From Oscillospiraceae bacterium (GTDB lineage: Bacteria > Bacillota > Clostridia > Oscillospirales > Oscillospiraceae): a stretch of DNA of 8,205 nucleotides. The stretch's first letter is position 1. Each line of letters opens with the position of its first letter. Where the stretch lies: the NCBI GenBank assembly GCA_017409645.1, contig JAFQSI010000073.1:1-8205 (forward strand). Direction: 5' to 3'. The translations under genes were made by a program, and so were the position numbers. Positions 5,496 to 8,205 of this stretch are shown here, one piece after another. Under the pieces are notes generated by a model that was not told where the DNA came from, made no database searches, and saw only the letters and a list, made by a program, of their open reading frames with translations.

Positions 5496-7457
5496 TTATC
5501 TCTTCAGGTGCTTCCATTCGCTGCCCGCGGGGCAGTTTTCAAACATTTTGTAGCTCGGATACTGGATATTGCCCACATCGAAATGGCTCAGGTCCAGCTC
5601 CGTCAGGGAATCGCAGTCCCGGAACAGATAGCCCATATCCACCACATTCCGGGTATCAAAGCCGCTCACATCCAGCTCCGTCAGGCTGCGGCAGCCGTCG
5701 AACATATAGATCATCTGGGTCAGATTGGGGGTTCGGAAGCTGCTTAAGTCCAGCCGGGTCAGGCTTTCGCAGTGTGCGAACATACCGCCCATGTTGTTGA
5801 CATTGGCGGTGTTGAAATTGCTCAGATCCAGCTCCAAAAGGGAGCCGCACCAGTCGAACATACCGCTCATCAGCTCCACCCGGGAGGTATCGAAGCTGCT
5901 CAGATCCACCATCTCCAGGGCATGGCAGACAGCAAACATATCCGTCATATCCGTCACCAGACTCGTATCAAAGCCGCTCAGGTCCAGCTCCCGGAGAGAT
6001 TCACACCCCAGGAACATGCCATACATATCCCGGACACCCTCGGTATGGAACGCGTCGCCGAAGTCGATCCGCTCCACATTGGTGTAGCCCCGGAACATAT
6101 TTCTGGCGGACTGCCCGGCCCACACGCCGCCCTCGGCGCCGATGTACAGGTCATACAGCTCGCCGTTGGGCTCCACCCACACGAGGACCGCACCATTGTG
6201 CGCCTCAGATGCATCCCAACATTCCTCCGGCGCATTGGCCAGGGTATCGACAATGGTGATGGTCTTGATCTGGTTCCGCAGATAGGGAGACTCGTAGACA
6301 AAATTGGAGTACTCTCCATCGCCGGAGTAGTTCGGCGGAAGTGTGAACTGCCGGAGGATGTTCGTCTCCTCCGGAGGCAGGGTCGGCGCAGTCGTCTCTG
6401 GTGCCGTTGTTTCCGGTCCCATCGTTTCCGGGGGCGTCTTGGTCGTCTCATCCGGCGCACCGGCAAAGGCGCAGCCAACGATCAGCGTGAGCATCAGGAT
6501 CACAGCCGCTAGGGTCAGAACGGTGTTCCGGGGGCGCTTCATCAGCAGCTTGATCCGCTCCCGGATGGAACCGGCGGAGCCGGTCATGGTGGTAGCGGTG
6601 ATCAGGGAGGAATCGACCCGGTTCGCACAGGTCAGGCCGATGAGGGTGCGGCCATAGTCGCCCCGATGCTTTTCTCCGATGGTCTTCAGCGCGCCCTCGT
6701 CACAGGCCAGCTCCGCGTCCGCCCTGCTGACCTGGGCAGCCACCCAGACCAGGGGATTGTACCAGTGCAGCACGAGGCAAACGCCCCGCAGCAGCGACCA
6801 AACGTGATCCCAATGGCGGTAGTGGGTCAGCTCATGGACCAGCACATGATCGCGGGTCCGGGCGTCCTCCGCCACCGCCGGAGTCAAATAGATGGCCGGC
6901 CGGAACAGGCCAAACACGCAGGGCGTCGGCACCGCCTCCGTCACATAGACGGGAAGCCGGCTCTCCGCGGCAGGGTACGGCCTGCGGCTGCGGCGAAGAT
7001 GCAGACTCAGGTGGATATTGCAGGAGCAAATGACTGAGGTCATCACCACCATCCCGGCAAACCAGAGCCCCTGGAGGAGCCTGGTCAGATCCAGCTCCAT
7101 GCGCTGCCGGGCCATATCCTGCGCCGTCTTTTCCACCACGATGGGGTCGTAGCTCTGGCTTGATCCTTCATATTCCGCCACGACCTGCCGGTAGGCAGTG
7201 TCGTAATCCCGCTGATAGACCTCCTCCCGGGCTGTGGAGTAGACCTGCCGCACGGGTGCAGAGATATCCACATCCTGCGCGATCGAGCCTGCGCCGAAGC
7301 TGCTGGTGAACAGCTGCACCGGCAGCAGCAGCCGCACCAGCACCACCGCCCACATGGCGTACTGGAGCCGCAGGCTGATCCTGCCCCGGAGCAGAAACCG
7401 GATCGCCAGCACTGCCGCGATCAGGATCGAAGACGAAAGGATCCATTCATTCATCAT
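5496..7457 (-). CDS. BlaR1/MecR1-like M56 metallopeptidase with BspA-type (DUF285) leucine-rich-repeat ectodomain
   Basis: This 653-aa membrane sensor-protease has hydrophobic segments at about 4-22, 32-48, 128-146 and 312-332. Between the last two lies the cytosolic zinc-protease domain with HELTH at 208-212 (two His ligands and the catalytic Glu) and ELACDE at 249-254, a typical M56 motif that should hold the third ligand. In BlaR1 the region after the fourth membrane helix is an extracellular penicillin-binding sensor. Here it is a Pro/Thr-rich stalk (about 338-365), a lead-in with VWVEPNGELYDLYIGAEGGV, and seven 26-27-residue DUF285/BspA repeats (454-637), with no penicillin-binding motif seen. 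The fourth helix ends in a lipobox-like LIVGC (Cys329). The ATG at 7457 overlaps the end of blaI by 11 nt and has AGGAGG 9 nt upstream, so the two are translationally coupled. By family knowledge, signal binding should activate the protease and inactivate BlaI. The ligand is unknown and probably not a beta-lactam. Confidence 0.93.
   Translation of the reverse strand: MMNEWILSSSILIAAVLAIRFLLRGRISLRLQYAMWAVVLVRLLLPVQLFTSSFGAGSIAQDVDISAPVRQVYSTAREEVYQRDYDTAYRQVVAEYEGSSQSYDPIVVEKTAQDMARQRMELDLTRLLQGLWFAGMVVMTSVICSCNIHLSLHLRRSRRPYPAAESRLPVYVTEAVPTPCVFGLFRPAIYLTPAVAEDARTRDHVLVHELTHYRHWDHVWSLLRGVCLVLHWYNPLVWVAAQVSRADAELACDEGALKTIGEKHRGDYGRTLIGLTCANRVDSSLITATTMTGSAGSIRERIKLLMKRPRNTVLTLAAVILMLTLIVGCAFAGAPDETTKTPPETMGPETTAPETTAPTLPPEETNILRQFTLPPNYSGDGEYSNFVYESPYLRNQIKTITIVDTLANAPEECWDASEAHNGAVLVWVEPNGELYDLYIGAEGGVWAGQSARNMFRGYTNVERIDFGDAFHTEGVRDMYGMFLGCESLRELDLSGFDTSLVTDMTDMFAVCHALEMVDLSSFDTSRVELMSGMFDWCGSLLELDLSNFNTANVNNMGGMFAHCESLTRLDLSSFRTPNLTQMIYMFDGCRSLTELDVSGFDTRNVVDMGYLFRDCDSLTELDLSHFDVGNIQYPSYKMFENCPAGSEWKHLKR
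5547..6098 (-). repeat. Seven tandem ~78-bp units encoding BspA/DUF285 leucine-rich repeats
   Basis: The units share the pattern MFxxCxSLxELDLSxFDTSxVxxM. They start at residues 454, 481, 507, 533, 559, 585 and 611 of the M56 protein, with a partial cap at 638. Five consecutive units are exactly 26 residues; the first and last are 27. The repetition is visible in the DNA as recurring CCAGCTCC(G/C) and CGAACATA blocks on the plus strand. The units have diverged in their variable positions, so this is an old protein repeat rather than a recent DNA duplication. Confidence 0.93.
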
Positions 7458-7842
7458 GCCGCTGCACCTCCTCGGCCTGTCGTATGATCTCGTAAAGCTC
7501 GTCGATCTCCTGACGGGTCAGGCTCTGGCGTTGGGTCACAGCGGACAGCAGCGTGCTGACGCTTCCCCGGTAGACCCGGCTCAGGAAGCTGTCCGTCTCC
7601 CGCACCGCGGCGTCGGTCCGGGCGATCAGCGGCGAGAATACCTTGACGCCGTTTTCCTCATGACACTCGATGAAGCCCTTGGCTGTCATCCGCCGCAGGA
7701 GCGTCAGCGTGGTGGAGCGCGACCACCCCTGGGACGCTGCCATGTACTCCGCCGCTTCCCGTCCCGTCCGCGGTGCATGCTCCCACAGACATTCCATCAG
7801 ACGCCATTCCGTAGGGGTGAGATTCTTTTCATTTGCTTCCAT
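7447..7842 (-). CDS. BlaI/MecI/CopY-family transcriptional repressor
   Basis: This 131-aa cytoplasmic DNA-binding protein has a winged-helix domain at about 7-75. LTPTEWRLMECLWEHAPRT is the usual opening, and SRSTTLTLLRRMTAKGFI (about 41-58) includes the recognition helix. The C-terminal ~76-120 is the helical dimerisation region. In the bla/mec systems the paired M56 protease triggers cleavage of the repressor in the dimerisation domain; I cannot pick out an equivalent cleavage site here with confidence. The ATG at 7842 has GGAGG (7857-7853) 10 nt upstream. It is the first gene of a two-gene operon with the M56-LRR gene (11-nt overlap). Its own promoter carries a palindrome on the -10 box, so autorepression is likely. 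No beta-lactamase or penicillin-binding-protein gene is visible nearby. Confidence 0.93.
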   Translation of the reverse strand: MEANEKNLTPTEWRLMECLWEHAPRTGREAAEYMAASQGWSRSTTLTLLRRMTAKGFIECHEENGVKVFSPLIARTDAAVRETDSFLSRVYRGSVSTLLSAVTQRQSLTRQEIDELYEIIRQAEEVQRHDE

Positions 7843-7890
7843 GATCGTGATTCCTCCATATTTCGTCAGAGTTGTTTCCTTCTCTTCTGT

Positions 7891-7901
7891 TTACAGTGTA
7901 A
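7891..7901. promoter_or_regulatory. Candidate BlaI-type operator
   Basis: TTACA-G-TGTAA is a perfect 11-bp palindrome containing the TACA/TGTA half-sites recognised by BlaI/MecI repressors. It overlaps the -10 box of the blaI promoter, so binding would block RNA polymerase. Well-known bla and mec operators have two bases between the half-sites; this one has a single base, an unusual geometry. Confidence 0.65.
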
Positions 7902-7923
7902 CACACCCTGTCTGCATGGTCAA
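7895..7923 (-). promoter_or_regulatory. Promoter of the blaI-M56 operon
   Basis: On the minus strand TTGACC (7923-7918), a 17-nt spacer and TACACT (7900-7895) form a good sigma-A promoter about 50 nt upstream of blaI. The -10 box is part of the candidate operator palindrome. Confidence 0.7.
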
Positions 7924-8005
7924 TACCCATTTGACGTTTTTTCACGCCCAGGGATCCTCCCGACCCGGATGCTCGAAAAATATACGTTTTTCCCCTGTTC
8001 AGCCC

Positions 8006-8033
8006 TTGCATTTGTGCAAAAATATGTTATGAT
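8006..8033 (+). promoter_or_regulatory. Promoter of the ABC-F gene
   Basis: TTGCAT (8006-8011), a 16-nt spacer and TATGAT (8028-8033) give a plausible sigma-A promoter, with a start near 8040 and a leader of about 70 nt. A perfect inverted repeat, TTGCA-TTTG-TGCAA (8006-8019), overlaps the -35 box and could be a regulator site. The rest of the gap between this promoter and the blaI promoter (7924-8005) shows nothing I can name. Confidence 0.6.
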
Positions 8034-8041
8034 TAAGCTGT

Positions 8042-8089
8042 ATGACTATGGCCCGAAGGCCAGTACCCCCTGTACGTTTTTGTGAATAA
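8042..8089 (+). other. Possible leader mini-ORF and hairpin in the ABC-F 5' leader
   Basis: An ATG-to-TAA frame of 15 codons (MTMARRPVPPVRFCE) fills most of the leader and ends 22 nt before the ABC-F start. It overlaps a TGGCC-CGAA-GGCCA hairpin (8049-8062) and a weak GTAC-CCCCT-GTAC stem (8063-8075) followed by GTTTTT. Leader peptides with this layout control some ABC-F genes by ribosome-mediated attenuation. Against it, there is no ribosome binding site and the ATG falls almost at the predicted transcription start, so it would have to be translated leaderless. Confidence 0.25.
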
Positions 8090-8111
8090 TACATGATTTA
8101 AGGAGATTGAA

Positions 8112-8205
8112 ATGATTACTGTTTCCAACCTCGGTATGCAGTTCGGCGGCCAGTGGCTGTTCCAGCACGTCGATCTGCAGTTCCTGCCCGGCAACTGCTA
8201 CGGCA
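8112..8205 (+). CDS. ABC-F family ATPase (N-terminal fragment, cut by window edge)
   Basis: Only 31 codons are visible. MITVSNLGMQFGGQWLFQHV followed by LPGNCYG is the characteristic opening of ABC-F proteins, leading to the Walker A loop expected just past the edge. ABC-F proteins are soluble tandem-ATPase factors that act on the ribosome, either as translation factors (EttA, Uup and YfmR types) or as antibiotic-resistance proteins. The fragment is too short to tell which, and an ordinary ABC transporter ATPase is less likely but possible. The ATG has AGGAG (8101-8105) 6 nt upstream. It is divergent from the blaI operon with separate promoters, so co-regulation is not implied by position alone. 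Confidence 0.8.
   Translation, partial: MITVSNLGMQFGGQWLFQHVDLQFLPGNCYG

Overview
The window looks like chromosomal DNA from a GC-rich, low-copy-repeat Firmicute, most likely a gut-type Clostridia member (Oscillospiraceae-like). This is inferred from the gene families (PucR/CdaR regulator, DUF4830 protein, RibU under an FMN riboswitch, BlaI/M56 pair), a perfect CIRCE element, strong AGGAGG ribosome binding sites and sigma-A-type promoters. The taxonomy is an inference from content, not a database result. No tRNA, rRNA, CRISPR array, transposase or phage gene was seen.

Layout. 1-996 (minus): PucR/CdaR-type regulator, cut by the window edge inside its C-terminal helix-turn-helix, with its own promoter. 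1189-1911 (minus): RsuA/RluB-family pseudouridine synthase. 1969-2436 (plus): membrane-anchored DUF4830 protein, divergent from the synthase. 2461-3407 (plus): complete riboflavin-uptake unit of promoter, FMN riboswitch, intrinsic terminator with a visible antiterminator alternative, and ribU. A strong hairpin at 3414-3443 separates ribU from convergent htpG (3457-5334, minus), which has a sigma-A promoter and a perfect CIRCE operator. 5496-7842 (minus): a two-gene BlaI-M56 operon whose membrane protease carries a BspA-like leucine-rich-repeat ectodomain instead of a penicillin-binding domain. From 8112 (plus): start of an ABC-F ATPase gene, divergent from the BlaI operon, with an untranslated leader that contains a hairpin and a possible 15-codon mini-ORF.

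How the parts work together. Most units are separate and self-regulated: riboflavin uptake by FMN, the Hsp90 chaperone by HrcA, and the BlaI-M56 operon by its own repressor through an operator lying on its -10 box. The most unusual item is the BlaI-M56-LRR system. It has the architecture of a beta-lactam sensing circuit, but its extracellular sensor is a repeat domain suited to protein or surface-ligand recognition, so it may respond to a different signal. Its targets beyond its own promoter cannot be read from this window.
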